A stretch of DNA of 44,079 nucleotides from JAJKJG01 sp036389455 (GCA_036389455.1 DASVPW010000005.1:1-44079); one strand, 5' to 3'; positions 7,993-17,405 are shown, numbered from the stretch's first letter. Notes: generated from the sequence alone by a model not told the origin. A program made the numbers and translations.

Positions 7993-9009
7993 CTAGGAGG
8001 GCGCCTTCTCCGCGCCGCTGAGGAGCTCCCCGGCGACGTCGCCGAGCTTCGGCGGGTCCTCGCGCAGGAACGGCAGGGGGCGGCAGACCGCGATGGCGGC
8101 AAGCCCGAATCTCGCCGTCATGAGGCCGTTGAGCACGCCCTCGCCGAGCTTCGCCGAGATGCGCGCCGCGAGCCCGAGGCCGAGCACCTGCTGCACGAGG
8201 CTGTCGCCGACCGCGACGCCGCCGGTCACGGCGAGGTGCCCGAAGGCCGCGCGGGCGAGGCGCAGGAAGCCGAGGAGCCCCGGACGTCCGCCGTAGATCA
8301 TCGAGATGCGGCGCAAGAGGCGCACCGCCGCGAAGACCACGAAGGCGACGTCGACGATGGCGCGGGGCGAGACCGCGGTCACGACCGAGACCTGCTTCGC
8401 GGCGTTGGCGACGGCGCGCTTCGCGGCAAGGTCCAGGGGCGCGACGAGCTCGCGCTCGGCCAAGGCGATGCGGTCGTCGGCCTCGATGATCTCCCCGGAC
8501 CACGCCATGAGCCGCTTGCGGCCGGCGGCCGTGTGGGGACGCTCGCCGTAGAGCGCGACGAGGTCGCGCACGACGCCTTTCGCGGCGGCGTGGTCCCTGA
8601 CCGCGACGGCGTCGATCGCCGCCCCGCGCAGGCGCTCGATGCGGCGTTCGCGCAGCATGCCGGCGAGCTCGCGCGCCACGATGGCGAGGAATGCGATCAG
8701 CGCCACGGCCGCAAGCGCAAGCGCGGTCCAGCCGAGCCAGGGCGAGGCGGCGAAGAGGTCCCTTATCAGCCGCTCGAGGCCGATGCCGACGGCGAGCGTC
8801 GCAAGCCCGCCGAGAGCGGACAGAAGGATGCCGCCCCACGAGGGGCCGCGGCGCTCCGCCATCGGCACGAGCGCGCCGTCGGCGGCCTCGATCGCCTCCA
8901 TGGGCTCCTCGGTGACGACGATGCCGCGGCCCTCGGGCGCGGGCTCGTCCGCCCGCACCGTCACCACGTCCGGGTCGTCGAGGCGGAAGGCGCGCGGGCT
9001 ACGGGTCAT
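7993..9009 (-). CDS. ycjF: YcjF-family (TIGR01620/UPF0283) inner-membrane protein
   Basis: YcjF proteins accompany the GTPase-like YcjX and are linked to envelope stress in enterobacteria; their biochemical role is not settled. The 338-residue product has a charged N-terminal tail, two transmembrane helices at about residues 57-80 and 90-112, then a C-terminal domain with DLAAKRAVANAAKQVSVVTA and hydrophobic segments around VTGGVAVGDSLVQQVLGLGL, the hallmark of this family. Its start overlaps the ycjX stop by four bases (ATGA), so it is translationally coupled. A 35-residue disordered N-terminus rich in Glu and Asp precedes the first helix. Confidence 0.88.
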   Translation of the reverse strand: MTRSPRAFRLDDPDVVTVRADEPAPEGRGIVVTEEPMEAIEAADGALVPMAERRGPSWGGILLSALGGLATLAVGIGLERLIRDLFAASPWLGWTALALAAVALIAFLAIVARELAGMLRERRIERLRGAAIDAVAVRDHAAAKGVVRDLVALYGERPHTAAGRKRLMAWSGEIIEADDRIALAERELVAPLDLAAKRAVANAAKQVSVVTAVSPRAIVDVAFVVFAAVRLLRRISMIYGGRPGLLGFLRLARAAFGHLAVTGGVAVGDSLVQQVLGLGLAARISAKLGEGVLNGLMTARFGLAAIAVCRPLPFLREDPPKLGDVAGELLSGAEKAPS

Positions 9010-10454
9010 GCGAGATGGTCCCCGATCAGGAACTCGAGCGCCCGGTCGAGGCGGATGTGCGGCAGCCGCCCGGTGCGCCCGAGGGCGTCGACCCCGACCT
9101 TCGGCGGGCGGAAGCGCGGGAAGCGCAGCGACCCGGGCGGCACCGCGCCTTCGAGCACCGCCTCCGGGCGCTCCGGCAATTCGCCGGGGAAGACCGCGGC
9201 CTCGGCCTCGCCGTCGAAGAGATCGCTGCCGACACGCTCGCCGGCCTCGGGCGTGCCGGCGACGGCGTGAAGAGTCTCCCAGCCCTCGCGCACGGCGGTC
9301 TCGCGGGTCGCGCGCACGGAGGCGAGCGCCACGGTGCCGACGCGGGCGCCCGCGGCCTCGGTGCGGCGCACCGCGCGGGCGACGAGGAGGCGCAGGAGCG
9401 ATTCCAGCCGGTCGTGGCTCGTGTGGTGGACGTGGTCGGCCTTCGTCGCCGCGAACAGCACCCGGTCGGCGCGGGGCGAGAACAGGTGCGTAAGATACCC
9501 GCCGCGGCCGACCCGGAAGGCGAGCAGCACCTGGTCGAGGGCCTCCTCCAACTCGGCGAGCGCCGCCGGCCCGGCGTCAACGGCGGCGAGCACGTCGACC
9601 AAGACGATCTGCCGGTCGATGCGCTGGAAGTGGTCGCGGAAGAACGGGCGCACCACGTGGGTCTTGTAGGATTCGAAGCGCCGCTCCATGAGGGCCGCGA
9701 GCGTCCGCGGCGCGGTTGCCTGATCGGGGGCGAGGTCGAGGGGCGCGAAGGTCAGGGCCGGGGAGCCGGCGAGGTCGCCGGGCATGAGGAAGCGCCCCGG
9801 CGGGGTCGTGGCGACGGCCTCGGGCCCGGCCCGGAGCGCCGCGAGATAGGCCTTGAACGCCTCGCTCGCGCGCGCCGCCACCATCTCGTCCGCGGGTCCC
9901 GCCGGATCGAGGCCGCGCAAGCTCTCGTGCCAGGGCGCCGCGACGGCGGCGCGCGCGGATCTCCGGCTCGCCTCGATCGTGCGGCGCGACCAGTCGCGGT
10001 AGTCGGCGTCGATCAGCGCGAGGTCGAGGAGCCACTCGCCCGGGTAGTCGACGATGTCGAGGGCGAGGGTCGCCGGGCCCTGGCGCCAGCCGGAGGCGCG
10101 CTCGTACTCGACGTCGAGGCGAAGCTCGCCGATGCGCTCGGTCGAGCGCGGCCAGCGCCGTTCCCTGACGAGCGCCGCGACGTGCTCCTCGTAGGGGAAG
10201 CGCGGCACGGCGTCGTCGGGCTGGTGGTCGAGGCGGGCGCGGCGGATGCGCCCCTGCGCCGAGGCCCTGAGCGCCGGCAGCACATGGCCCTCGACGAGGT
10301 GGTGCACGAGGGCGGTCGTGAACACGGTCTTGCCCGAGCGGGCAAGCCCCGTCACGCCGAGCCGCAGGGAGGGCTCGAGGAGCTGGCTGCCCGCCTGCCA
10401 CAGCCCCTGCGCCGCGGCGCCCGCCCGGGACGCGATGTCGGTCAGGAGGGACAC
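9006..10454 (-). CDS. ycjX: YcjX-family P-loop ATPase/GTPase
   Basis: YcjX is a DUF463 P-loop NTPase, structurally a G-protein-like enzyme, associated with the envelope stress regulon in gammaproteobacteria. The 482-residue product carries the Walker A motif GLARSGKT at residues 36-43 within the family block RLGVTGLARSGKTVF and the aspartate-rich stretch DIVDYPGEWLLDLALID near residue 133, and later VLFAATKADHVHHTSHDRLE, which resembles a G4-like motif (TKAD). The start codon is GTG. It sits seven bases behind a P5-like-domain gene and overlaps ycjF by four bases, making a three-gene operon. Confidence 0.9.
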   Translation of the reverse strand: MSLLTDIASRAGAAAQGLWQAGSQLLEPSLRLGVTGLARSGKTVFTTALVHHLVEGHVLPALRASAQGRIRRARLDHQPDDAVPRFPYEEHVAALVRERRWPRSTERIGELRLDVEYERASGWRQGPATLALDIVDYPGEWLLDLALIDADYRDWSRRTIEASRRSARAAVAAPWHESLRGLDPAGPADEMVAARASEAFKAYLAALRAGPEAVATTPPGRFLMPGDLAGSPALTFAPLDLAPDQATAPRTLAALMERRFESYKTHVVRPFFRDHFQRIDRQIVLVDVLAAVDAGPAALAELEEALDQVLLAFRVGRGGYLTHLFSPRADRVLFAATKADHVHHTSHDRLESLLRLLVARAVRRTEAAGARVGTVALASVRATRETAVREGWETLHAVAGTPEAGERVGSDLFDGEAEAAVFPGELPERPEAVLEGAVPPGSLRFPRFRPPKVGVDALGRTGRLPHIRLDRALEFLIGDHLA

Positions 10455-10461
10455 GGGGAGC

Positions 10462-11640
10462 TCAAGGCGCCGGCGGGGGCGGCGTGACGGGGGCGATGGC
10501 GGCGCTCGTCTGCGGCACCGGCGTCGCCCGGCCGACCGCCGCCTCGATCAGCTCCATGCTGGCCTTGAGCCAGCCGAGCTCGACCGCCGACATGGCGAGC
10601 ATGACCCGAGGCAGGTTCGGCAGGGGCGTGCCGTCCGGCGCGAACAGCCTGAGGTCGTCGGCAGGGCCGAGGTCGAGGCCCTGCACGATGCGGGCCGCGT
10701 AGTTGCGGATGCGGCCCTCGTCGAGGGTGCAGGCGGCCACGGGCGTGGGCTTCGGTGCCGGGGCCATCGAGGCGACCCGGACCGGGCGGGCCGTTCCGGG
10801 AAACTCCTTCGCTCGCGCCGCTGCCGCGACCGATGCCGGAGTCGGCTGGCGACGCCGCGGCGCCGGGGCAAGGGCCGCCGAGACCGTCGCGATCCTGCGC
10901 TCGCCGAGGCCGACCGCGATGTCGGGGACGCGGAAGGTCGGCAGGGGGCGCAACGGAATCCGCGACACGTGCGGCGGCGCGGGGCGCGGGCTCGCGACCC
11001 GGGTCGCCGCCGTCCGTCGGCCCGCCGCAGCGGGAGTGGCCGCGCCAGGAGCCGCGGACGCCGTCTGCGCCGCGGGCCGGGCGAGCTTCGCGCGCTGGGC
11101 CGCGAGCCAGCGCGCCCGGAGCGTCTGCCCGATGCCGCGCACGGCGAGGCTCGACAGCGAGATCGACACCCCGCCGCCGTGGCATTCCGCTGGGGCCCAA
11201 CGCCGGACGATGTCGAGGGCGGATTTCCGGCCGAAGTCGAGGTAGTAGCGGCGCAGAAGCGTCACGGCGGCGTCGGCGCCCCGCTCCGCGCTCGAAAAGC
11301 CGACGTGGCCCTCGTCGTCGTGGCCGATCTCGCCGTTCCAGCGCGCCCGTTTGATGCACCAGTAGTTGTTGAGCTTGACGCAGCGGGTGACGACCGGGCG
11401 CTCGACGCCGAGCAGCACCGCGAGCGCCGAGACCGGCGCGGGGTGCAGGTCCTGCACCGCCTCAAGGCGCCAGTTGCTCACCGCCCGGTCCGCGGCCAGG
11501 TAGGCCGGCGCCGGCGCGGCCCCCTGCTCGGCCGCGGCGACGGCGCGGGCCTTCAGCGCGGCGATCTCGCCGAGCGAGCGCTCGAGGGTCGGGCCGCTCG
11601 CGAGCGCGAGGGCGATGGGCCAGAACAGCAATTCGAGCAC
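10462..11640 (-). CDS. Putative exported protein with a P5-like domain, upstream of ycjX
   Basis: The function is not known. The GTG-started 392-residue product begins with a hydrophobic stretch (MLELLFWPIALALASG) that may be a signal anchor. Residues 87-153 contain CVKLNNYWCIKRARWNGEIG and later LLRRYYLDFGRKSALDIVRR before WAPAEC. This resembles the small domain found in phage PRD1 P5-like 'structural protein' homologues and some peptidoglycan-associated proteins (NN-x-W, G-H-x-x-F, RRWAP). The remaining 240 residues are Ala/Pro/Arg-rich and low in complexity, ending in a helix TPLPNLPRVMLAMSAVELGW. Its end lies seven bases from ycjX, suggesting one operon. The domain assignment is tentative. 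Confidence 0.6.
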   Translation of the reverse strand: MLELLFWPIALALASGPTLERSLGEIAALKARAVAAAEQGAAPAPAYLAADRAVSNWRLEAVQDLHPAPVSALAVLLGVERPVVTRCVKLNNYWCIKRARWNGEIGHDDEGHVGFSSAERGADAAVTLLRRYYLDFGRKSALDIVRRWAPAECHGGGVSISLSSLAVRGIGQTLRARWLAAQRAKLARPAAQTASAAPGAATPAAAGRRTAATRVASPRPAPPHVSRIPLRPLPTFRVPDIAVGLGERRIATVSAALAPAPRRRQPTPASVAAAARAKEFPGTARPVRVASMAPAPKPTPVAACTLDEGRIRNYAARIVQGLDLGPADDLRLFAPDGTPLPNLPRVMLAMSAVELGWLKASMELIEAAVGRATPVPQTSAAIAPVTPPPPAP

Positions 11641-11701
11641 GGACGGTCACCTGGTCGTTGCAGTCTACCCCCCGGCGCGCCGCGGCGCACGCCCTTGAGA
11701 A

Positions 11702-11724
11702 CGAACCGCGTGCCGATCGGTTCG
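11702..11724 (-). terminator. Possible terminator after sixA
   Basis: CGAACCG at 11702-11708 and CGGTTCG at 11718-11724 form a perfect seven-base stem with a nine-base loop, starting five bases after the sixA stop codon in the direction of transcription. Only a weak T-rich tail (GTTCTC) follows, so termination efficiency is uncertain. Confidence 0.45.
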
Positions 11725-11728
11725 GCGT

Positions 11729-12253
11729 TCAGTCGTCCTCGTCCTGTCCGAGCGATTTCGGGGTGACGAAGCGGTCGAGGCGGCCGGAGCCCGGCCCGAC
11801 GTCGCGCCAGTCCTCGGCCGGCAGGTCGATCACGACGAGCCCGGCGGTCGGATACCTTCGTGCCATCCGGGCGAAGGCGTAGCGGTCCCCGTGGCCGATC
11901 AGGAGCTTCGCCAGGTCCTCGAAGCCGGGGTTGTGCCCGACCATGAGGAGCGTGCGCACCCCGCCCTCGACTTCCCGGACGACCTTCAGAAGCCGGTCGG
12001 CCGGCGCCTCGTAGATGCGCGGCTCGAAGCGGACCGGCACCTCGCCCAGCCCCGGGGCGGCGAGGTCCCAGGTCTCGCGGGCGCGCCGCGCCGTCGAGAC
12101 GAGAGCGAGGTCGGGGAAGAGCTGCTCGTCGGACAGGTGCGCGGCGACGCGCGGCACCGCTTCCCGTCCGCGATCGCTGAGCGGGCGGTCGATGTCCGCC
12201 ATTCCGTCGGCGGGAGCGGCCCTGGCGTGGCGCAGGAGCATGAGGCGGCGCAT
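11729..12253 (-). CDS. sixA: Phosphohistidine phosphatase SixA-type
   Basis: SixA removes phosphate from phosphohistidine, known targets being Hpt domains and the nitrogen phosphotransferase protein NPr. The 174-residue product has the histidine phosphatase motif LLRHARA at residues 6-12, with catalytic His9, the arginine TARRARET near residue 55, and the second catalytic histidine in VGHNPGFEDL near residue 108. The short length and the RHA form of the motif favour SixA over phosphoglycerate mutases. The ATG at 12253 has a GGAAGGA ribosome binding site; an in-frame extension upstream is not protein-like. A stand-alone Hpt protein is encoded 12 kb away and is a conceivable substrate. Confidence 0.85.
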   Translation of the reverse strand: MRRLMLLRHARAAPADGMADIDRPLSDRGREAVPRVAAHLSDEQLFPDLALVSTARRARETWDLAAPGLGEVPVRFEPRIYEAPADRLLKVVREVEGGVRTLLMVGHNPGFEDLAKLLIGHGDRYAFARMARRYPTAGLVVIDLPAEDWRDVGPGSGRLDRFVTPKSLGQDEDD

Positions 12254-12285
12254 GCCAGTATCCTTCCCGCCGCCCTCCGGGCACC

Positions 12286-12444
12286 TCAGGTCGAGCCTGC
12301 GCGCCGCCGCTTCATCGCCGCATAGATGCCCCAGCCGACGAGGGGGACGATGAGGATCGCGAGCAGCATGAAGAACAGCTCGGGCGAGATCGTGTCCATC
12401 CCGGGCTGCTCCGGGCCGGCAGCCAAGGCGCGCGATATCCACAT
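12286..12444 (-). CDS. Small single-pass membrane protein
   Basis: The product has 52 residues: a short N-terminal part, one transmembrane helix (ELFFMLLAILIVPLVGWGIY) and a positively charged tail (AAMKRRRAGST). By the positive-inside rule the C-terminus should be cytoplasmic. The ATG at 12444 is chosen because AAGGAGG lies eight bases upstream; an alternative ATG at 12399 would leave just the helix and tail. It lies 32 bases upstream of sixA on the same strand and is probably cotranscribed. No function can be assigned. Confidence 0.65.
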   Translation of the reverse strand: MWISRALAAGPEQPGMDTISPELFFMLLAILIVPLVGWGIYAAMKRRRAGST

Positions 12445-12573
12445 GGCCAAGTCCTCCTTCCCGACAACGCATACCACGGAGGATGGGTCCGGCGCTTCGC
12501 CCGGCGGGCGCGTCGTGCTTCACAAACCGGACGCGGCGCGCGAAGTTCGGCGTCCGAACGCTAAGGAGGCACC

Positions 12574-13332
12574 ATGTTCCGTTCCATCGCCGGCGAGGTC
12601 GCCTGGGTCACGGGAGCCGGCTCCGGCATCGGGCAGGCCGGCGCTCTCCTTCTCGCCAGGGCCGGCGCCAAGGTGGTCTTAAGCGGACGGCGGCGCGAGC
12701 CGCTCGAGGAGACCGCCGCGACGGTGCGCGCCGAGGGCGGCACCGCCCTCGTCCAGCCGGCCGACATGCGCGACGCCGGGCAGGTGCGGGCCGCCGCCAA
12801 GCGGATCGAGGCGGAGCTTGGGCGCTGCGACATCCTCGTCAACAGCGCCGGCGTCAACGTCAGGAACCGCAGCTGGAGCGAGATCGACCCCGACGGCTTC
12901 GACACGGTGGTCGAGGCCGACCTCTCCGGCCCGTTCTACGCCTCGTCCGCCGTGCTGCCGATGATGCGGGCGCAGAAGGGCGGGCTCATCGTCCACATCT
13001 CGTCCTGGGCCGGCCGCTACGTGTCGCGCCTCACCGGGCCCGCCTACTCGGCGGCGAAGCACGGGCTCGTGGCGCTCTCCGAGAGCCTGAACCAGGAGGA
13101 GTGCCGGCACGGCATCCGCTCCTGCTGCATCTGCCCCGGCGAGGTCGCGACGCCGATCCTCGACAAGCGCCCGGTGCCGGTGACAGTCGAGGACAAGGCG
13201 CGCATGCTGCAATCCGAGGACCTCGCCGAGACCATCCTCTTCGTCGCGCGCCTGCCCGTGACCGTGTGCATGAACGAGATCCTGATGAGCCCGACCTGGA
13301 ACCGCGGCTACATCGAGGGGGTGAAGCTGTGA
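12574..13332 (+). CDS. Short-chain dehydrogenase/reductase
   Basis: This 252-residue classical SDR oxidoreductase should use NAD(P)H on an unknown alcohol or ketone. It has the Rossmann motif TGAGSGIG at residues 13-20, NSAG at 90-93, and the catalytic Ser143/144, Tyr158 and Lys162 (GPAYSAAKHG). Arginines following the second strand (SGRRRE) favour NADPH. CICPGEVATPI near residue 183 is the usual substrate-loop lead. AAGGAGG lies ahead of the ATG. It is monocistronic, divergent from the sixA pair and followed by the pseudogene region. The C-terminal FVARLPVTVCMNEILMSPTW is typical of the YdfG/serine dehydrogenase-like subgroup, so a hydroxy-acid or amino-acid-type substrate is possible. Confidence 0.9.
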   Translation: MFRSIAGEVAWVTGAGSGIGQAGALLLARAGAKVVLSGRRREPLEETAATVRAEGGTALVQPADMRDAGQVRAAAKRIEAELGRCDILVNSAGVNVRNRSWSEIDPDGFDTVVEADLSGPFYASSAVLPMMRAQKGGLIVHISSWAGRYVSRLTGPAYSAAKHGLVALSESLNQEECRHGIRSCCICPGEVATPILDKRPVPVTVEDKARMLQSEDLAETILFVARLPVTVCMNEILMSPTWNRGYIEGVKL

Positions 13333-13445
13333 CGGCCTGAAGGGGGCGGGCGTGCAAACGACGGCATGCGATGCAATGCCTGGAGTCGGGAGATTGTCCT
13401 CCGCCGCGCACTGATGGAAGCTGAGGGCCCACCCTCCTCGCGCCG

Positions 13446-13610
13446 ATGAAGTCGAATGAGACGGCGGAGGTCATCACGGGACTTGCGGCTGCGGCATGGC
13501 CGGGCCCGGCGCGGGCGCAGCCGCCGATCCGACGCGTCGGCGTGCTGTTCGGCGTCGGCAAGGACCCGGAGACGGAGCGAACTTTCGCCGCGTCGCTTGC
13601 TCGCGCTTGA
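13446..13610 (+). pseudogene. N-terminal remnant of an ABC_sub_bind (TrpX-like) substrate-binding protein
   Basis: The 54-codon frame reads MKSNETAEVITGLAAAAWPG then PARAQPPIRRVGVLFGVGKD. It matches the start of the PF04392 family, whose members typically begin with a Tat/Sec signal ending AAAWPLAARAQ followed by RRVGVL. Family similarity stops after PETERTFAA at about 13592, and the frame ends at a TGA eighteen bases later, while full-length members have about 320 residues. The C-terminal part of the same family is found on the opposite strand at 19619-19822. The region 13333-13445 before it shows no gene. Confidence 0.75.
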
Positions 13611-13703
13611 GCTTGTCCGCCTCGCGCCGGCTGTTTCGGCCGTATTGATAGAGCGCCGCGCCGGTAGCGCCGAGGGCAAGCCCGGAATCGAAGGGTCGGC
13701 CAT
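13591..13703 (-). pseudogene. Broken small gene, N-terminal membrane segment
   Basis: On the minus strand an ATG at 13703 has a GGAGGG ribosome binding site. The protein-like reading, LALGATGAALYQYGRNSRRE followed by ADKLKREQATRR, is a hydrophobic helix plus a charged helix, but it lies in the next frame, so a one-base change near 13685 appears to have broken the gene. The sequence runs directly into the ABC_sub_bind fragment at about 13592 and has no proper end. It may be the front half of the fragment at 19816-20106. Assignment rests on sequence character only and is weak. Confidence 0.4.
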
Positions 13704-13751
13704 GATCCCTCCGATGCTCGCCTAATGACTGGTCTAATCCAGTCTTCAAGT

Positions 13752-15038
13752 CTAATCGATTGTTGCCAGCGCCTGTGTCAGGTCCGCCACGATGTCGTCC
13801 GGGTGCTCGATGCCAATCGAGAGGCGGATGGTGGCGTCGGTGACGCCGATGCGGTCGCGCACCTCCTTCGGGACGCCGGAGTGCGTCGTCGAGGCCGGGT
13901 GCGAGGCGAGCGACTCGGTGCCGCCGAGGCTGACCGCGAGCTTGAACACCTTGAGCGCGTTGAGGAAGCGGAAGGCCTCGGCCTCGCCGCCCTTGACGTC
14001 GAAGGAGAAGGTCGTGCCGGCGGCGGTGCACTGGGCCGCAAACGTCCGCCGCGCCGCGCTGCCGTGCGGCAGGAAGGGCGGGAAGTACACGCGCGCCACG
14101 CGCCGGTCGAGCTGCAGGAAGCGCGCCGCGACCTCGGCGTTGCGGCAGGCGGCGTTCATGCGCAGGCTGAGGGTCTCGAGGGAGCGGGCGATCATCCAGG
14201 CCGAGTGCGGGTCGAGCTGCGTGCCGATGGCGCCGCGCAGGAGTTTTACGGGCCGCACGAGCTCGCGGGGCCCTAAGACGGCGCCGGCGACGAGGTCGGA
14301 GTGGCCGCCGACGTATTTCGTCAGCGAGTAGATCGAGAGATCGGCCCCGTGGGCCAGCGGTTTCTGGTGGATCGGTCCGAGAAGCGTGTTGTCGCAAGCG
14401 ACGACCGGGCGGAGGTCCTGCCGCATACCGACTTCGTCGGCGACCCGGCGCACGAGGGCGATGTCGACGAGGGTGTTGAGCGGATTCGAGGGCGTCTCGA
14501 TCATCACGGTCGAGATCCGGCCCTTTTGAGCGGCCTCCTCGGCCGCCGCGCGGACCGACTCCTCGCTCGTGCCGTCCGCAAAGCCGACCGCCGCGATGCC
14601 GAAGGGGGCGAGGGTCTTGGTCAACAGCGTCTCGGTGCCGCCGTAGAGCGGCTGCGAGTGCAGCACCACGTCGCCGGGGCGCGCGAAGGCGAGGAGCGTC
14701 GTCGCGATCGCGGCCATGCCGCTCGAAAAGATCGCGCCGGCCTCGGCTTCCTCGTAGATCGCGAGCCGGTCCTCGACGATCTCGCTGTTCGGGTGGTTGA
14801 AGCGCGAGTAGACGAGCCCGGCGGGCGTGCCGGCCGGCGGCTCGCGGCGTCCGGCGACGTAGTCGAAGAACTCCTTGCCGTGCTCGGCCGAGCGGAACGC
14901 GAAGGTCGAGGTCAGGAACACCGGCTGCTTGACCGCGCCCTCCGACAAGGCCGGGTCGTAGCCGTAGCCGAGCATCAGCGTCTCGGGGTTTAGCCTCCGG
15001 TTCCCGAGCCGATCCTTGCGATAGCCGTCGTCGGACAT
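13752..15038 (-). CDS. Cystathionine gamma-synthase/methionine gamma-lyase family PLP enzyme
   Basis: This 428-residue pyridoxal-phosphate enzyme of the Cys/Met metabolism family catalyses gamma-replacement or elimination on sulfur amino acids or O-acyl homoserine. It shows YSRFNHPN near residue 77 (Tyr/Arg binding the PLP phosphate of the neighbouring subunit), SSGMAAI at 105-111, CDNT at 215-218 with the PLP-pairing aspartate, and the Schiff-base Lys241 in SLTKYVGGHSD. The C-terminal SLGGTESLASHPAS and RLSIGIEHPDDI are diagnostic. Length is slightly above the usual 380-400 because of an N-terminal extension. Whether it is a synthase, a lyase or an O-acetylhomoserine sulfhydrylase cannot be settled from sequence by eye. 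Confidence 0.88.
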   Translation of the reverse strand: MSDDGYRKDRLGNRRLNPETLMLGYGYDPALSEGAVKQPVFLTSTFAFRSAEHGKEFFDYVAGRREPPAGTPAGLVYSRFNHPNSEIVEDRLAIYEEAEAGAIFSSGMAAIATTLLAFARPGDVVLHSQPLYGGTETLLTKTLAPFGIAAVGFADGTSEESVRAAAEEAAQKGRISTVMIETPSNPLNTLVDIALVRRVADEVGMRQDLRPVVACDNTLLGPIHQKPLAHGADLSIYSLTKYVGGHSDLVAGAVLGPRELVRPVKLLRGAIGTQLDPHSAWMIARSLETLSLRMNAACRNAEVAARFLQLDRRVARVYFPPFLPHGSAARRTFAAQCTAAGTTFSFDVKGGEAEAFRFLNALKVFKLAVSLGGTESLASHPASTTHSGVPKEVRDRIGVTDATIRLSIGIEHPDDIVADLTQALATID

Positions 15039-15162
15039 TTTTTGGCGCCTCCTCCGGTCCCACGCTTTCGCATCGGGAGGGGAGACGCAAGCCGCTCGGG
15101 GTGCATTGCCCGCCCGGTCTCAAGTCCCTATGTACCGCCGCGTTGCGAAAAGGTTGACCCGC

Positions 15163-16008
<846 letters not shown>

Positions 16009-16018
16009 AAGAGTCAAT

Positions 16019-16071
16019 CGGCAGTGGGCAGTCGAAGATCGTGACCAACTATTCCCGACTGCCCAATGCCG
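16019..16071. repeat. 16-base inverted repeat between convergent genes
   Basis: CGGCAGTGGGCAGTCG (16019-16034) and CGACTGCCCAATGCCG (16056-16071) are inverted copies matching at 15 of 16 positions, separated by 21 bases. It lies after the MoxR stop, and its right arm overlaps the last codons of the convergent MFS gene. It could work as a bidirectional terminator. Similar GCAGTGGGCAGTCGG strings are common as intergenic repeats in Rhizobiales genomes, so it may be a member of such a family. Confidence 0.7.
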
Positions 16072-17284
16072 ACTGCCGCTCGATCGACGCGAGCCAGAAC
16101 GCCACCGCGCCGATTGCCGTGATCGACACCAGCATCCACAGCACCGCGTCGTAGCGCCCCTGCGCCTCCCACACCGCCGCGATGGCAAGCGGCGCCGCGG
16201 TGCGCGGGACCGTCAGGACGAGGTTCATGGCGCCGGAGATCGCGCCGTAGCCGCGCGCGCCCAGGATCTCGGCGATGCCGGTCGCGCGCACGATGGTGAT
16301 GATGCCGTTCGCGGTCCCGAACACGAGCGCGAAGAGGGCGAGGCCGGCAAGTCCGAACGGCGCCATGGTGAGGAGCAGCACCATGGCGAGGGGCATCAGC
16401 GGCACGACGGCGCGGCCGAGGAAGCGCGCCGAGGCCCGTTTCCCAAACACCATCAGGGCGGCACGGCCGATCACCTGCGCCGGGCCGATGAGGGCCATCG
16501 CGGCGACGATCGCGTCGAGGGAGAGCCCGCGCTCGGTCAGGAGCGGGATCATGTGGAAGGTGATCCCCGTGAAGGCGAAGGTCTGGGCTCCGAAGCAGAG
16601 CGAGAGGCCCCAGAATGCCGGCCGCTTCAGCGCCGCCTTCAGGGGCGAGCCGCCGCGCGCAGCACCGTCGTCGGCGCGCTCCCCCGTGCGGCTGCCGCGC
16701 AGGCCCGGGAGAAGCACGAGGTAGACCGCCGCCGGCACGAGCTGGAGGGCGGCGAGGATTTGCAGCGCATGCCGCCAGCCGACCGCCTCGATGAGCACCT
16801 TGGTCAGGGGATAGAACACCGTCGAGGAGAGGCCGCCGAGGAGCAGGATCGAGGCGATGGCGCGGCGGTAGTCGGCGATGTTGGCGGACGCGATGGCATA
16901 CGGCAGGTCCTGCACGGTCGCGGCGGTCGCGAGCCCGATCCCGACCCAAGCGAGATAGAAGGCGAGCGGCGTCGAGACCGTCGACCACAGCAACAGGCAT
17001 AGCGCCCCGAGAGCCGCGCCCGCCGTCATGAGCAGGCGCGGCCCGTAGCGGTCCATCCACCACCCGAACGGGATCGAGGCGAGGCCGGTGGCGAGGAGGC
17101 CGATGGTGAGCGCGCCGTTGAGGTCCGCCCGCGACCAGCCGAGCTCCGCCTCCATCGGGGCCATGAACAGGGCGAAGGCGAAGTACAGCGTGCCCCAGCC
17201 GATAAGCTGGCCGAGCGCGAGGCCCCACACGAGCACGCCGGACGCGGAATGGACGCGCGGCGCCTCCCGCGCGGGATCGGACAT
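16049..17284 (-). CDS. Major facilitator superfamily transporter
   Basis: The 411-residue inner-membrane carrier has about twelve hydrophobic segments. The MFS loop motif appears as GWWMDRYGPR near residue 73 after the second helix, and a central cytoplasmic loop (residues about 195-215, GSRTGERADDGAARGG) separates the two six-helix halves. The substrate cannot be predicted; the start region GQLIGWGTLYFAFALFMAPM resembles oxalate/formate-antiporter-type carriers of the MFS. The last residues are encoded within the right arm of an inverted repeat, so the C-terminal tail may have changed recently. It is followed upstream by a histidine phosphatase gene 121 bases away on the same strand. Confidence 0.85.
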   Translation of the reverse strand: MSDPAREAPRVHSASGVLVWGLALGQLIGWGTLYFAFALFMAPMEAELGWSRADLNGALTIGLLATGLASIPFGWWMDRYGPRLLMTAGAALGALCLLLWSTVSTPLAFYLAWVGIGLATAATVQDLPYAIASANIADYRRAIASILLLGGLSSTVFYPLTKVLIEAVGWRHALQILAALQLVPAAVYLVLLPGLRGSRTGERADDGAARGGSPLKAALKRPAFWGLSLCFGAQTFAFTGITFHMIPLLTERGLSLDAIVAAMALIGPAQVIGRAALMVFGKRASARFLGRAVVPLMPLAMVLLLTMAPFGLAGLALFALVFGTANGIITIVRATGIAEILGARGYGAISGAMNLVLTVPRTAAPLAIAAVWEAQGRYDAVLWMLVSITAIGAVAFWLASIERQSALGSRE

Positions 17285-17405
17285 TTCTCGGCTAAGGCTC
17301 CGGAAGGGCCGCGCCGGGCGGCGCGGGAGCGAGGCTTACCCCGTCGCCGGAGCCGTCACAACAACGGGCGGCGCATGGGACCCCGGCAAAGTGGCGCGGC
17401 GGGAC

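Noticed and set aside
10462..11640. The P5-like domain considered as part of a prophage
   Set aside because: No phage structural, integrase or lysis genes are near, and the gene is operonic with chromosomal ycjX/ycjF.
13456..13725. A small 89-codon plus-strand frame in the 13.3-13.75 kb gap
   Set aside because: The product is Arg/Ser-rich without pattern, and the neighbouring frame at 13446 gives a clear match to the ABC_sub_bind N-terminus.
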